NCBI GenBank assembly: GCA_020849655.1
Contig: JADLFU010000012.1
Span: forward strand, 24,075 to 88,074
Reading direction: 5' to 3'
Length of the DNA: 64,000 nt
Origin: Polyangiaceae bacterium
Lineage (GTDB): Bacteria > Myxococcota_A > Polyangia > Polyangiales > Polyangiaceae
In this document: positions 55,130 through 62,314 of the stretch, piece after piece
How the letters are laid out: each line of letters opens with the position of its first letter
Position numbering within the stretch: the first letter of the stretch is position 1
Notes under the pieces: model-generated
What the model saw: only the letters and a program-made list of their open reading frames with translations
Databases searched by the model: none
What the model was told of the DNA's origin: nothing
Position numbers and translations under genes: made by a program

Positions 55130-55606
55130 ATGATCGCCGTCGGTGACGCCGTCCCCGAGTTCGAGCTCCCCTCGAGCCTCCCCACGTCGAGCGGCAAGCC
55201 GGGCAGGCCGCTCAAGCTGAGCGACCTCCGCGGCAAGAAGGTCGTGCTCGCCTTCTACCCGCTTGATTTCAGCCCCGTCTGCTCGGGCGAGCTGTCGTGC
55301 TTCCGCGACGATCTCTCGCAGTTCCAGGGCGTCGACACCGAGGTGGTCGGCGTGAGCGTCGACTCCGCGTGGTGCCACGCGGCCTTCGCCGAGAAGCTGG
55401 GCCTGAGCTTCCCGCTGGTCGCCGATTTCCAGCCGCGCGGCGGGTTCGCCCGGCAGCTCGGCTTCTTCGAGGAGGACAAGGGCTTCACCAGCCGCGCGAC
55501 GGTGGTCGTCGACCGCGACGGCAAGGCCGCCTACGTGAAGAACCACGGCCTCGGCACGCCGCGCGACAACGCCGAGATCCTCGCCGCGCTCTCCGCGCTG
55601 CGCTGA
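55130..55606 (+). CDS. Peroxiredoxin (AhpC/TSA family)
   Basis: A 158-residue peroxiredoxin reducing peroxides. The peroxidatic Cys51 is in FYPLDFSPVCSGEL. Other cysteines are Cys57 and one in DSAWCHAAF (near residue 82), the latter a possible resolving Cys. FPLVADF and the C-terminal LGTPRDNAEILAAL match the AhpE/BCP-like subgroup. It is cytoplasmic. It follows the methyltransferase gene by 9 bp, so it is in an operon with the methyltransferase and porin-like protein; a link to redox or catechol chemistry is a guess. Confidence 0.92.
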   Translation: MIAVGDAVPEFELPSSLPTSSGKPGRPLKLSDLRGKKVVLAFYPLDFSPVCSGELSCFRDDLSQFQGVDTEVVGVSVDSAWCHAAFAEKLGLSFPLVADFQPRGGFARQLGFFEEDKGFTSRATVVVDRDGKAAYVKNHGLGTPRDNAEILAALSALR

Positions 55607-55661
55607 GCGCCCCGGCGGGATAAGCTCGAACCCGCGCGTCGAACGTCGAACCCCTCGGACC

Positions 55662-57308
55662 ATGACCCCAGCTGAGCCACGCATGTACGGACTGAACCCC
55701 GGAGACCGGATCGGGCCCTACGTCCTCGACGGCCCGATCGGCGCCGGCGGTCAAGGGTCGGTGTGGCGAGCGCGCGCGGACGGAGCCCCCACGCCCGTCG
55801 CGCTGAAGCTCATCCCGGTGCGCGGCTCGCCGGTGACGATGGTGGAGCGGGTGCGGCGCGAGGCCGAGTCGCTCGTCCGGCTCTCCGGCGGCCAGCCGTC
55901 GGTCGTGTCGTGCCTCGGCCTGGTCGAGGACGCCCAGAACGGCCTGTTCGGCGTCGCGATGACGCTCGTCGAGGGGCAGGAGTTGGGCGCGACGCTGCGC
56001 GATCCCAGGTGCGACGCGGGGATGCGGGAGACGCTGCTCGGGCACGTCGCGCGCGCGCTCGCGTACCTGCACCAGCAGGGCATGGTGCACCGTGACGTCA
56101 AGCCGCAGAACATCCTCGTCTCCCGCTCCTTCTTCGGCGCGCCGCACGATCCGGAGAATGTAAAGCTCGTTGATTTCGGGATCGCGACGATGCTCGGCAA
56201 CCCGAAGCCGCTGACCGAGGTCGGCACCGTGGTCGGGACGCCCGCGTACATGCCGCCGGAGCGCATCGATCCGCTTTTCTGGGAGGTCGCGCAGGGCCGC
56301 CCCACCGAGGACGTGTTCGCGTTCGGCGTCGTCGCCTACGAGGCCTTCTTCGGCCGTCACCCCGCGAACGTCTCCGATGACGGCACGCTCTCCATCTACG
56401 CCGAGCGCTACCGCCAGATCAGCCGCACCGGCGAGGCGTGGCCGCAGCTGCCGCCGGGCCACCGCTGGACGGCCGCGCTCCGCGGCGCGCTGACGCTGAA
56501 GCGCTCCGAGCGGCTGGTCGACGGCGCCGCGGTGGTCGCGGCGTTCTCCCCCGGAGGACAGACGATGGACGACCCTGGGCTGGGCGGGCGCGCGCCCGTC
56601 CCGAAGACGGCGGCGGCTGACATCCACGATCGCCCGGGCAGCACCGAGGCGGCGCCAGTGCACAACGCGCCCATCCCCGGCGCGACGGCGCTCCCTCCCT
56701 ACGCCGCGGCGCCGATGCCGCCGCAGTACGGCGCGCCCGCCACGCCGGCGCCCGCGTACACCGCGCCGCCCGCGATGGGTGGGCTCGCGATGCCCCCGCC
56801 GAGAGGTGGGATCGCGATGCCGCCGCCGCGCCGCCAGCCCCAGAGCAACACCGCGCTGAAGGCGCTCATCGCGGTCACCGCCATCGGGGCCGTCGCGATC
56901 CCGGCGATGCTGATCGCGCGCAGCGCGCGCTCGAACGACGACTCGACGCCGCCCCCGCCGGTCATCGGCGCCCCTGCCACGGTGCCCTCGGCCGAGCCCG
57001 CGCCGCCGTCGCCGCCGCCGACCGCCACCGAGATCTCCCAGCCTCCGCCGGTCTTCACGCCGCCGCCTCCCGTCGCGACGAAGCCGCCCACGACCGGGGG
57101 CGGCACGACGGTGGTCGGTCCGAAGACCCCGCCCGCGGCGACCACGACGACCCCCGCGCCGACGACCACGACGCCGACGACGGGCGTCCCTCGCATCGGC
57201 AAGTGGCCGCAGACCCCGCCGACGACCCCGACGCCGACGACGACTCCCCACCCGGCGACTCCCCAGCCGACGACGGGTGGCGGGCGCCCGCCGCGCATCG
57301 GCCGCTGA
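55662..57308 (+). CDS. Ser/Thr protein kinase with transmembrane segment and Pro-rich tail
   Basis: A 548-residue Hanks-type kinase. The kinase domain (~15-290) has GAGGQGSV, the Lys in VALKLI, HRDVKPQNILV, DFGIAT and GTPAYMPPER. A Pro-rich region follows (residues ~300-395) and a transmembrane helix at ~400-420 (IAVTAIGAVAIPAMLIA). The C-terminal ~125 residues are a Pro/Thr-rich extracytoplasmic tail without a recognisable sensor. It is a likely membrane-bound signalling kinase. Start ATG 55662, with a second ATG at 55683. It lies 55 bp after the peroxiredoxin gene. Confidence 0.93.
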   Translation: MTPAEPRMYGLNPGDRIGPYVLDGPIGAGGQGSVWRARADGAPTPVALKLIPVRGSPVTMVERVRREAESLVRLSGGQPSVVSCLGLVEDAQNGLFGVAMTLVEGQELGATLRDPRCDAGMRETLLGHVARALAYLHQQGMVHRDVKPQNILVSRSFFGAPHDPENVKLVDFGIATMLGNPKPLTEVGTVVGTPAYMPPERIDPLFWEVAQGRPTEDVFAFGVVAYEAFFGRHPANVSDDGTLSIYAERYRQISRTGEAWPQLPPGHRWTAALRGALTLKRSERLVDGAAVVAAFSPGGQTMDDPGLGGRAPVPKTAAADIHDRPGSTEAAPVHNAPIPGATALPPYAAAPMPPQYGAPATPAPAYTAPPAMGGLAMPPPRGGIAMPPPRRQPQSNTALKALIAVTAIGAVAIPAMLIARSARSNDDSTPPPPVIGAPATVPSAEPAPPSPPPTATEISQPPPVFTPPPPVATKPPTTGGGTTVVGPKTPPAATTTTPAPTTTTPTTGVPRIGKWPQTPPTTPTPTTTPHPATPQPTTGGGRPPRIGR

Positions 57309-57317
57309 GCGCCGCCG

Positions 57318-57905
57318 ATGCCTCGCGTGCTGGTGGTCGATAACTACGACTCGTTCACCTACAACCTGGTGCAGTACCTGGAGACGCTCGGCGCCGCGTG
57401 CGACGTCGCGCTCGCGGACCGCATCGGCGTCGACGAGATCGTCGCGCGCGCGCCCGACGGCGTGCTGATCAGCCCGGGCCCCTGCACCCCCGACGACGCG
57501 GGCGTCAGCCTCGAGGCCATCCGATCGCTGCCGCGCGCGCTGCCGATCTTCGGCGTGTGCCTCGGGCACCAGGCGATCGGTCAGGCCTTCGGAGGGAGGG
57601 TCGTCCGGGCCACGAGGCTCATGCACGGGCGCACGTCGCCGATCCTTCACGACGGCACCGGCGTGTTCGCGGGGCTGCCATCGCCGCTCGAGGCGACGCG
57701 CTACCACTCGCTTCTGGTCGAGCGCGCGTCGTTGCCGCCGTGCCTGCGCGTCAACGCGTGGACGGCGGAGGGCGAGATCATGGGCCTCGTGCACGAGTCG
57801 CGGCCCGTCTGGGGCGTGCAGTTCCACCCGGAGTCCTTCCTCACCGAGCGCGGCCTCGACCTCGTCGGCAACTGGGTGCGATCGCTCGAGGGCGCGCGCG
57901 CGTGA
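57318..57905 (+). CDS. trpG: Anthranilate synthase component II (TrpG/PabA glutamine amidotransferase)
   Basis: A 195-residue class I glutamine amidotransferase. The nucleophile Cys81 is in FGVCLGHQAIGQAF, with His170 and Glu172 in VQFHPES, and ISPGPCTPDDAG is the family's oxyanion segment. It supplies ammonia to TrpE for anthranilate, and in many bacteria the same protein also serves PabB for folate. No trpE or pabB is in the window. The stop TGA overlaps the GTG of trpD (GTGA at 57902). ATG 57318 is 9 bp after the kinase stop. Confidence 0.94.
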   Translation: MPRVLVVDNYDSFTYNLVQYLETLGAACDVALADRIGVDEIVARAPDGVLISPGPCTPDDAGVSLEAIRSLPRALPIFGVCLGHQAIGQAFGGRVVRATRLMHGRTSPILHDGTGVFAGLPSPLEATRYHSLLVERASLPPCLRVNAWTAEGEIMGLVHESRPVWGVQFHPESFLTERGLDLVGNWVRSLEGARA

Positions 57906-58918
57906 CGGGGTTCCCGGAGGTGTTCGCGGCGCTCGTCGGCCCGCCGGGCGGTCGCGCGGCCGCGGTCGGCGCGGCGTTCGACGCCATCCTCGCGGGCGAG
58001 TGGACGCCGGTCCAGGTCGCGGGGCTCGCCGTCAGCCTGCGCCTGCTCGGCGAGTCGCCCGACGTCATCCACGCCGCGGCCGCCTCGCTCCGTCGCTCGA
58101 TGATCGAGGTCCCGCACGGGCTCCCGCTCGTGCTCGACACCTGCGGCACGGGCGGCGACGGCGCGGGCACGTGGAACCTCTCGACCGGGGCGGCGCTCCT
58201 GGTCGCCGCGTGCGGCGTACCTGTCGCGAAGCACGGCAACCGCGCCGTCTCGAGCCGCTCTGGCAGCGCGGACGTCCTCGAGGCGCTCGGCGTCGTCGTC
58301 ACGGTCGCTGCCGATCGCCAGGCGGGCATCTTGCGCGACGTCGGCGTCGCCTTCCTGTTCGCGCCGTCCCACCACCCGGCGATGCGACACGGCGGCGTCG
58401 CGCGGCGCGAGCTCGGCATCCGCACGCTGTTCAACGTACTCGGCCCGCTGGCGAACCCCGCGCGGGCGACGCACCAGGTGCTCGGCGCGTACGACGACGC
58501 CCTGCGGCCGGTGCTCGCGGAGACGCTGCGGGCGCTCGGGACGGCGGCGGCGTGGATCGTGCGCGGTGAGGACGGCCTCGACGAGCTGTCCCCGTGCGGC
58601 CCGACGCGCGTGACCGCGCTCCGCGACGGGGCGATCTCGGAGCTCGTCGTCACCCCCGAAGACTTCGGCCTGCCGCGGCTCCCGCCGTCGGCGCTGCTCG
58701 GCGAGGGCCCCGCCGAGAACGCGCGGATGATCGCGCAGGTCCTCTCCGGTGAGCCTCACCCCGCCCGCGACGCCGTGGTGCTGAACGCCGCGGCGGGTCT
58801 CGTCGTGGCGCGGGGGCTGTCCCCGCGCGACGCGACGGAGCAGGTGACGCGCGCGCTCGCCGACGGCCGCGCCTCCCGCGTGCTCGCGGAGCTGATCGCG
58901 GCGACGTCAGCGGCCTGA
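57902..58918 (+). CDS. trpD: Anthranilate phosphoribosyltransferase
   Basis: A 338-residue TrpD, which joins anthranilate to PRPP in tryptophan biosynthesis. LDTCGTGGDGAGTWNLSTGAA is the PRPP loop (location ~residues 78-97), followed by VPVAKHGNRAVSSRSGSADVLEALG and the FAPSHHPAM and IRTLFNVLGPLANP motifs. GTG 57902 overlaps the trpG stop. The upstream extension of the open frame to 57398 is a trpG shadow. It converges with the pseudouridine synthase gene, with a 12-bp overlap at the stops. Confidence 0.96.
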   Translation: MTGFPEVFAALVGPPGGRAAAVGAAFDAILAGEWTPVQVAGLAVSLRLLGESPDVIHAAAASLRRSMIEVPHGLPLVLDTCGTGGDGAGTWNLSTGAALLVAACGVPVAKHGNRAVSSRSGSADVLEALGVVVTVAADRQAGILRDVGVAFLFAPSHHPAMRHGGVARRELGIRTLFNVLGPLANPARATHQVLGAYDDALRPVLAETLRALGTAAAWIVRGEDGLDELSPCGPTRVTALRDGAISELVVTPEDFGLPRLPPSALLGEGPAENARMIAQVLSGEPHPARDAVVLNAAAGLVVARGLSPRDATEQVTRALADGRASRVLAELIAATSAA

Positions 58919-59923
58919 GCGCCTCGGCCCTCGATCGCGCGGCGCCCGGTCGACCTCGGACCGACGCTCAGCAGGACGCCCGGCCCGAGCGCGCCCGGCC
59001 GGCGCAGCCTGATCGGCGCGGCCCGGCGCGTGCTTCGCCGTCGCGTGCTTCGCCGGCCCGTGCTTCGCCGGCCCGTGCTTCGCCGGCCCGTGCTTCGCTG
59101 GAGCGTGCTTCGCCTTCGCGCGCTCCGCCACCGACGGCGCGCGACGCTCTCGGCTCGGCGTGAGCGCCGCTGCGCCCGTCGACGCCCAGCTCACCCGCCG
59201 CGGCACGCCCCAGTGCTCCCGCATCGCCGTCAGCTCGTCGTGCGTCAGCGGTCGCACCGCGCCGGGGCGCAGCCCCTCGATCGTCACGCCGGCGAACGAC
59301 TGCCTCGCGAGCCGCATCACGGGGAACCCAGTGGCCTCCCCCATGCGGCGGATCTGCTGGTTTCGCCCCTCGAAGAGCGTCACCTCCATCCACGTCTTGC
59401 CAGCCTCGTGCCGCAGCAGCGTGACCTCCGCCGCGCGCGTGATGCCGTCGTCGAGCTGCACGCCGGCGCGCCAGCGCGCGAGATCGGCCTCGCTCATCTC
59501 GCCGGTCACCTTGACGACGTAGGTCTTCGGCACGGCCTTCTTCGGGTGCAACAGGCCGTGCGTCAGCTCACCGTCGTTGGTGAAGAGCAGCACGCCGCTC
59601 GTGTGAAAATCGAGCCGCCCGACCGGCACGACGCGCGCCCTGATGCCCTTCAACAGATCCTTGACCGTCGGGCGGCCCTCGGGATCGCTCAGCGTCGAGA
59701 CGACCAGCCGCGGCTTGTGCATCACGAGGTACACGAGCCGCTCCGCGAGCAGGCGCTTGCCGTCGACGTCCACGTGATCGCGCGAGGGGTCCACCTTCGT
59801 GCCGAGCTCGGTGACGACGCGCCCGTTCACGCGGACGCGACCGCCCGTGATCAGCGCCTCCGCCGCTCGGCGCGACGCTACGCCGCCCTGCGCGATCACC
59901 TTCTGCAGCCGCTCGATGCTCAT
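58907..59923 (-). CDS. RsuA/RluB/RluE/RluF-family pseudouridine synthase with repetitive tail
   Basis: A 338-residue rRNA pseudouridine synthase. The N-terminal S4 RNA-binding domain (residues 1-60) is followed by the catalytic domain with Asp105 in VGRLDFHTSGVLLFTNDGE. The core ends near residue 245. The remaining ~90 residues are a basic tail with KHGPA/KHAPA repeats and an Arg-rich end, encoded by 15-bp repeats. The core family acts on 16S or 23S rRNA; which position cannot be told. ATG 59923 is divergent from the cupin gene (32 bp gap). Confidence 0.93.
   Translation of the reverse strand: MSIERLQKVIAQGGVASRRAAEALITGGRVRVNGRVVTELGTKVDPSRDHVDVDGKRLLAERLVYLVMHKPRLVVSTLSDPEGRPTVKDLLKGIRARVVPVGRLDFHTSGVLLFTNDGELTHGLLHPKKAVPKTYVVKVTGEMSEADLARWRAGVQLDDGITRAAEVTLLRHEAGKTWMEVTLFEGRNQQIRRMGEATGFPVMRLARQSFAGVTIEGLRPGAVRPLTHDELTAMREHWGVPRRVSWASTGAAALTPSRERRAPSVAERAKAKHAPAKHGPAKHGPAKHGPAKHATAKHAPGRADQAAPAGRARAGRPAERRSEVDRAPRDRGPRRSGR
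59029..59118. repeat. 15-bp in-frame repeats in the pseudouridine synthase tail
   Basis: Six 15-bp units related to CGTGCTTCGCCGGCC start at 59029, 59044, 59059, 59074, 59089 and 59104. The three from 59044 are identical. On the coding (minus) strand they encode KHGPA/KHAPA-type repeats. Confidence 0.9.
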
Positions 59924-59955
59924 CCTGCCCGCGTGGTATACGATCTCGCAGGTTC

Positions 59956-60309
59956 ATGCGACGAGTTCCGAAGCCGTGGGGGCACGAGGACATCTGGGCC
60001 GAGACGTCGCGCTACGCGGGCAAGCTGCTGCACATCCGCGCCGGGCAGCGCCTGTCCCGGCAGCTGCACCGCGAGAAGGACGAGACCTTCCTCGTGCAGC
60101 GCGGCACGCTCCGGCTCGAGGTGGGGGCGGTCGACGCGCTCGAGGTGCTGACCCTCGGCCCCGGCGACACGTTCCACTGCCCTCCGCGCACGATCCACCG
60201 CATGGTCGCGGTGACGGACGTCGACGTGATCGAGGTGTCGACGCCGGAGCTCGACGACGTCGTGCGCCTCGAGGACGCCTACGGACGCGAGGGCACGAGC
60301 GAGGCCTGA
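59956..60309 (+). CDS. Cupin protein, mannose-6-phosphate isomerase type II-like
   Basis: A 117-residue single-domain cupin. It starts with RRVPKPWGHEDIWAET, as in the C-terminal isomerase part of type II mannose-6-phosphate isomerase/GDP-mannose pyrophosphorylase fusions. The metal-binding HREKDETFLVQRGTLRLEVG and PGDTFHCPPRTIHRMVA motifs are both present (two His plus Glu, then a His). It may be a sugar-phosphate isomerase, but single cupins of this form often have unknown roles. Cytoplasmic. It ends 16 bp from the convergent EF-hand lipoprotein gene. Confidence 0.85.
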   Translation: MRRVPKPWGHEDIWAETSRYAGKLLHIRAGQRLSRQLHREKDETFLVQRGTLRLEVGAVDALEVLTLGPGDTFHCPPRTIHRMVAVTDVDVIEVSTPELDDVVRLEDAYGREGTSEA

Positions 60310-60325
60310 GCTGAGACTGCCTCGC

Positions 60326-61165
60326 TTACTTGCCCTTCTTCTCGCGGTCGCGCACCTGCTTCGACTTGGGCTTCGCGGGCGGCGCGGCGGAGGTGATCGG
60401 CGCGAGGGTCGCGGCGGCGGGCGCGGACGCAGAGCCGCTCGGATCGACGCGCGCTCCGCCGGCCGAGCGCTCCTCGGCCTTCTCCGCCGCCTCCGCGGCG
60501 CGGCGCGCGATCTCGTCGTGGTCCCAGCGGTCGACGCTGCCGTCGCCGTCGAGGTCGACGCCCATGCGCTCCAGCCGCCCGTGGTTGTAGAACTCCCAGA
60601 CGTCCGGCTTGCCGTCCTTGGTGGTGTCGCGCTGCACGCGCGAGAGCTGGCCGCCGACGTAGAAGTTCCAGATGTCGGGCTGCCCGTCGCCGTCGCGGTC
60701 GACCGCGAGCTTCGAGACGCGGCCGCCGGCGAACGTGATCCACGTGTCGATCTTGCCGTCGAAGTTGGAGTCGGCCTGCTCGGAGGCGGCCTCGCCCTTG
60801 TCGGTGAACGTGCGAACGACGTCCTTGATGCCGTCGAGGTTGCTGTCGACCTCCCGGCAGACGAGCACCTTGCGGCGGTCCTCGCCGGTGCCGAAGACCT
60901 GGTAGACCTTGCGGACGTTCGGGAGGATGGTGCCCATCCCCGCGGTCTCGCTCACCTCGCGGTCGTCCCGGCCCTTGAAGTCGCACTTGGTCTGGTCGTC
61001 GACGGCCTCCTTCGAGGCGTCGGTCGCGCGACCGCGCTCGCGAGGCGCCGCCTGCCCGCCCGAGTTCGCGGGGCGGCCGCTGCACGCGGCGAGCACGCCG
61101 AGCGCTCCGAAGGCGCCGAACACGAGCAGCCACCTGGCGCCGGTCGGCGCGCCCGATCTTGTCAT
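60326..61165 (-). CDS. Lipoprotein with EF-hand-like DxDxDG repeats
   Basis: A 279-residue lipoprotein. The signal peptide ends in LAAC (Cys28, canonical lipobox). Five EF-hand-like calcium-binding loops follow, each with Asp-rich turns: DSNLDGIKDVV, DSNFDGKIDTW, DRDGDGQPDIW, DTTKDGKPDVW and DLDGDGSVDRW. The C-terminus is Lys/Ala/Pro-rich. Such repeats (TSP3- or EF-hand-like) bind calcium and stiffen surface proteins. ATG 61165 overlaps the stop of its paralogue (ATGA), so both are co-translated. It converges with the cupin gene. Confidence 0.87.
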   Translation of the reverse strand: MTRSGAPTGARWLLVFGAFGALGVLAACSGRPANSGGQAAPRERGRATDASKEAVDDQTKCDFKGRDDREVSETAGMGTILPNVRKVYQVFGTGEDRRKVLVCREVDSNLDGIKDVVRTFTDKGEAASEQADSNFDGKIDTWITFAGGRVSKLAVDRDGDGQPDIWNFYVGGQLSRVQRDTTKDGKPDVWEFYNHGRLERMGVDLDGDGSVDRWDHDEIARRAAEAAEKAEERSAGGARVDPSGSASAPAAATLAPITSAAPPAKPKSKQVRDREKKGK

Positions 61166-61914
61166 TTCGAGCCTCCAGACGCGGCAGGCGCCGCAGAGGA
61201 AGACGACGCAGGAGGAGGCGCGACGCTCGAGGACGCGCCAGGAGCGGGCGGCTTCTGCCCGAACGCGGAGGACGTCGCCAGGATGTTCGCCGGCTCGTCG
61301 CCCTGCGGCTTGCAGATGTCGACCTCCGAGCCGACGTCCGCGAGGCCGTCGCCGTCGCGGTCCGACGCGACCACGGGGCACGCCTGGTTGCCCGCGTCGG
61401 GGAACGTCCACCATTGGTCGACCTTGCCGTCGGCGTCCGTGTCTCGCTCGCGGCGCACGACCTTGCCGCCCTCGTAGTAGTCCCAGGTGTCGAACTTGCC
61501 GTCGAGGTTCATCTCGCGGTCCTTGCGGAACAGCTCTCCGCCGCGAAAATGCTGGACCTCGTCGAGGCGGCCGTCGCGATCGAAGTCGTTCTCGATGCGC
61601 CGGACGACCCCGCCGCCGTCTAGGTAGACGTAGCGATCGATCTTGCCGTCGAAGTTGAGGTCGACGGCCTTGCACGAGCCCGACGAGACGTTGAACACGT
61701 CGGGTCTGCCGTCGCCGTTGCCATCCTCGGTGCTCGACGCCTTCGCGACGTTGCACGCCGGGGGCTCCACGCGGAGCGGCCTGTCCGGCTCGGAGCCGGC
61801 CGACTTCGCCCCGCCGACCGAGACGCTCTTCGAGCACGCAGCGAGCAGCGCCAGGCCACAAAAAACCGCTGTCACCGCGGCACCGCGGGCCGACCTGTGC
61901 TCGTTGAGTCGCAT
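61162..61914 (-). CDS. Lipoprotein paralogue with EF-hand-like DxDxDG repeats
   Basis: A 250-residue lipoprotein of the same design as the downstream gene. The lipobox is LAAC (Cys27). Repeats include DGNGDGRPDVF, DLNFDGKIDRY, DFDRDGRLDEV, EMNLDGKFDTW, DTDADGKVDQWW and DRDGDGLADVG. The C-terminal ~35 residues are Ser/Ala/Pro-rich. The two genes probably arose by tandem duplication. There is no hint of which ligand they bind other than calcium. Its ATG (61914) is about 125 bp from the divergent ribbon-helix-helix gene. Confidence 0.87.
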   Translation of the reverse strand: MRLNEHRSARGAAVTAVFCGLALLAACSKSVSVGGAKSAGSEPDRPLRVEPPACNVAKASSTEDGNGDGRPDVFNVSSGSCKAVDLNFDGKIDRYVYLDGGGVVRRIENDFDRDGRLDEVQHFRGGELFRKDREMNLDGKFDTWDYYEGGKVVRRERDTDADGKVDQWWTFPDAGNQACPVVASDRDGDGLADVGSEVDICKPQGDEPANILATSSAFGQKPPAPGASSSVAPPPASSSSAAPAASGGSK

Positions 61915-62038
61915 GAGGCGGGCGGGAGACTACATGTCAACCCGGCGCGGGCGCAAGCGCCGCTCGGTGGGGCATTGACGACAGGTGTAGCTCAACATAC
62001 GTTCACTCCCGGTTGCTCGGCCCGGCCGAGGGAAGCGC

Positions 62039-62257
62039 ATGTCACGCAAGAAGATCTCGTCGACCGTGTACATCACCCTCGAGCAGAACGAGCAGCTCCG
62101 GGTGCTGTCCGAGCGCACGAAGGTGCCGGTCTCCGTGTACATCCGCGAGGGCATCGATCTCGTGCTGCGCATGTACGCCGACCAGCTGCCCGGACAGCTG
62201 TCGCTCGTGTCCGACGCGCCGCAGCCGGCGGCCGCGACGGCGCCGAAGAAGAGCTGA
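62039..62257 (+). CDS. Ribbon-helix-helix (CopG-like) DNA-binding protein
   Basis: A 72-residue protein. The N-terminal beta-strand KKISSTVYITLEQNEQL is followed by two helices (LRVLSERTKVPVSVYIREGIDLVLR), the pattern of ribbon-helix-helix repressors such as CopG/MetJ. The C-terminus is flexible (PAAATAPKKS). No toxin gene is next to it, so it is probably not an antitoxin; it is more likely a small regulator. It lies 57 bp upstream of lepA on the same strand. A weak TTGACG (61975-61980) upstream may belong to its promoter. Confidence 0.78.
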   Translation: MSRKKISSTVYITLEQNEQLRVLSERTKVPVSVYIREGIDLVLRMYADQLPGQLSLVSDAPQPAAATAPKKS

Positions 62258-62314
62258 CGCCGCGCCCTCTCGGCGCTGGCGCGGCGGCGCGGTTGCGACT
62301 ATCCCGCCGCGACC

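Noticed and set aside
62039..62257. Antitoxin of a toxin-antitoxin pair
   Set aside because: No small toxin-like gene adjoins it; the next gene is lepA, so a small regulator is more likely.
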